From positions 372,001-436,000 of the forward strand of contig NZ_WVNW01000001.1 of assembly GCF_013179285.1 (NCBI RefSeq): a stretch of DNA of 64,000 nucleotides. The letters are read 5' to 3'. The notes beneath the pieces are model-generated. The model made no database searches. It was not told the DNA's origin and saw only the letters and a program-made list of their open reading frames with translations. The stretch comes from Roseobacter sp. HKCCD6576-2 (GTDB lineage Bacteria; Pseudomonadota; Alphaproteobacteria; Rhodobacterales; Rhodobacteraceae). Position 1 is the stretch's first letter; the number at the start of each line of letters is the position of its first letter. Of the stretch, positions 63,979 to 64,000 are shown in pieces. A program made the position numbers and the translations under genes.

Positions 63979-64000
63979 GAGCCGTGGTCAGTTGGCCAGG
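63979..64000. other. right edge of the window
   Basis: Only 22 bases follow the autokinase stop; no feature can be assigned. More polysaccharide genes are expected beyond the edge. Confidence 0.5.

Overview
The window is GC-rich, densely coded alphaproteobacterial chromosome, most likely from the Rhodobacterales (Roseobacter/Rhodobacter group). Evidence for this: the block hemN-fnrL-(MOSC)-uspA-ccoNOQP-ccoGHIS in the order known from Rhodobacter; the membrane-anchored cytochrome c; the short single-hairpin SRP RNA; and alphaproteobacterial-type FNR boxes. I see no insertion sequence, prophage or CRISPR array. Two short remnants (a YpfJ-like N-terminus and a TfoX-like C-terminus) are the only clear signs of decay.

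Layout. 1-3.4 kb: a partial membrane protein, a TetR repressor with two operators facing an alpha/beta hydrolase, rsgA, the SRP RNA and a truncated ypfJ. 3.4-8.2 kb: a gamma-butyrobetaine hydroxylase-like dioxygenase, an esterase and an NMT1/Thi5-type ABC importer. 8.3-15.4 kb: a cpdB-like phosphodiesterase/nucleotidase, nudC, an SRPBCC protein, a class D beta-lactamase-like gene overlapping a DMT exporter, prephenate dehydratase and a membrane-anchored cytochrome c. 15.5-21.4 kb: the yejABEF peptide importer.

21.4-34.1 kb is a microaerobic respiration island. hemN and fnrL diverge around one FNR box. After a MOSC protein come uspA and ccoNOQP, which diverge around two FNR boxes. The ccoGHIS assembly operon has its own FNR box. 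Between ccoP and ccoG lies an extra FNR box with a -10-like element and three hairpins, two of them with CCUCCC loops. I propose this as an FnrL-controlled small RNA. 34.2-44.9 kb: a D,D-carboxypeptidase, haem genes hemF, hemE and hemC, a glycosyltransferase, an amine-oxidase-type flavoprotein, copA-cueR with a MerR-type promoter, and a serine hydrolase.

45-57.6 kb is a galactoside import and catabolism cluster. It holds an IclR regulator with an ABC ATPase, divergent from a binding protein, two permeases, a GH4 alpha-galactosidase-like enzyme, an SDR sugar dehydrogenase, KDGal kinase, KDPGal aldolase, an SMP-30 lactonase and a GH42 beta-galactosidase. The last six genes overlap one another by 4 bp. 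Together they give most of the De Ley-Doudoroff route from galactosides to pyruvate and glyceraldehyde-3-phosphate, but no galactonate dehydratase is present here. The SDR carries Asn where the catalytic Lys is expected. 57.9 kb holds an elongator tRNA-Met. 58.3-64 kb is the start of an exopolysaccharide locus: YjbH, YjbF and GfcA/YjbE-like proteins diverge from a Wzc-type tyrosine autokinase.

All assignments rest on reading motifs and gene order by eye; no database search was run. Start codons were chosen from Shine-Dalgarno sequences, signal peptides and overlaps and are inferred.
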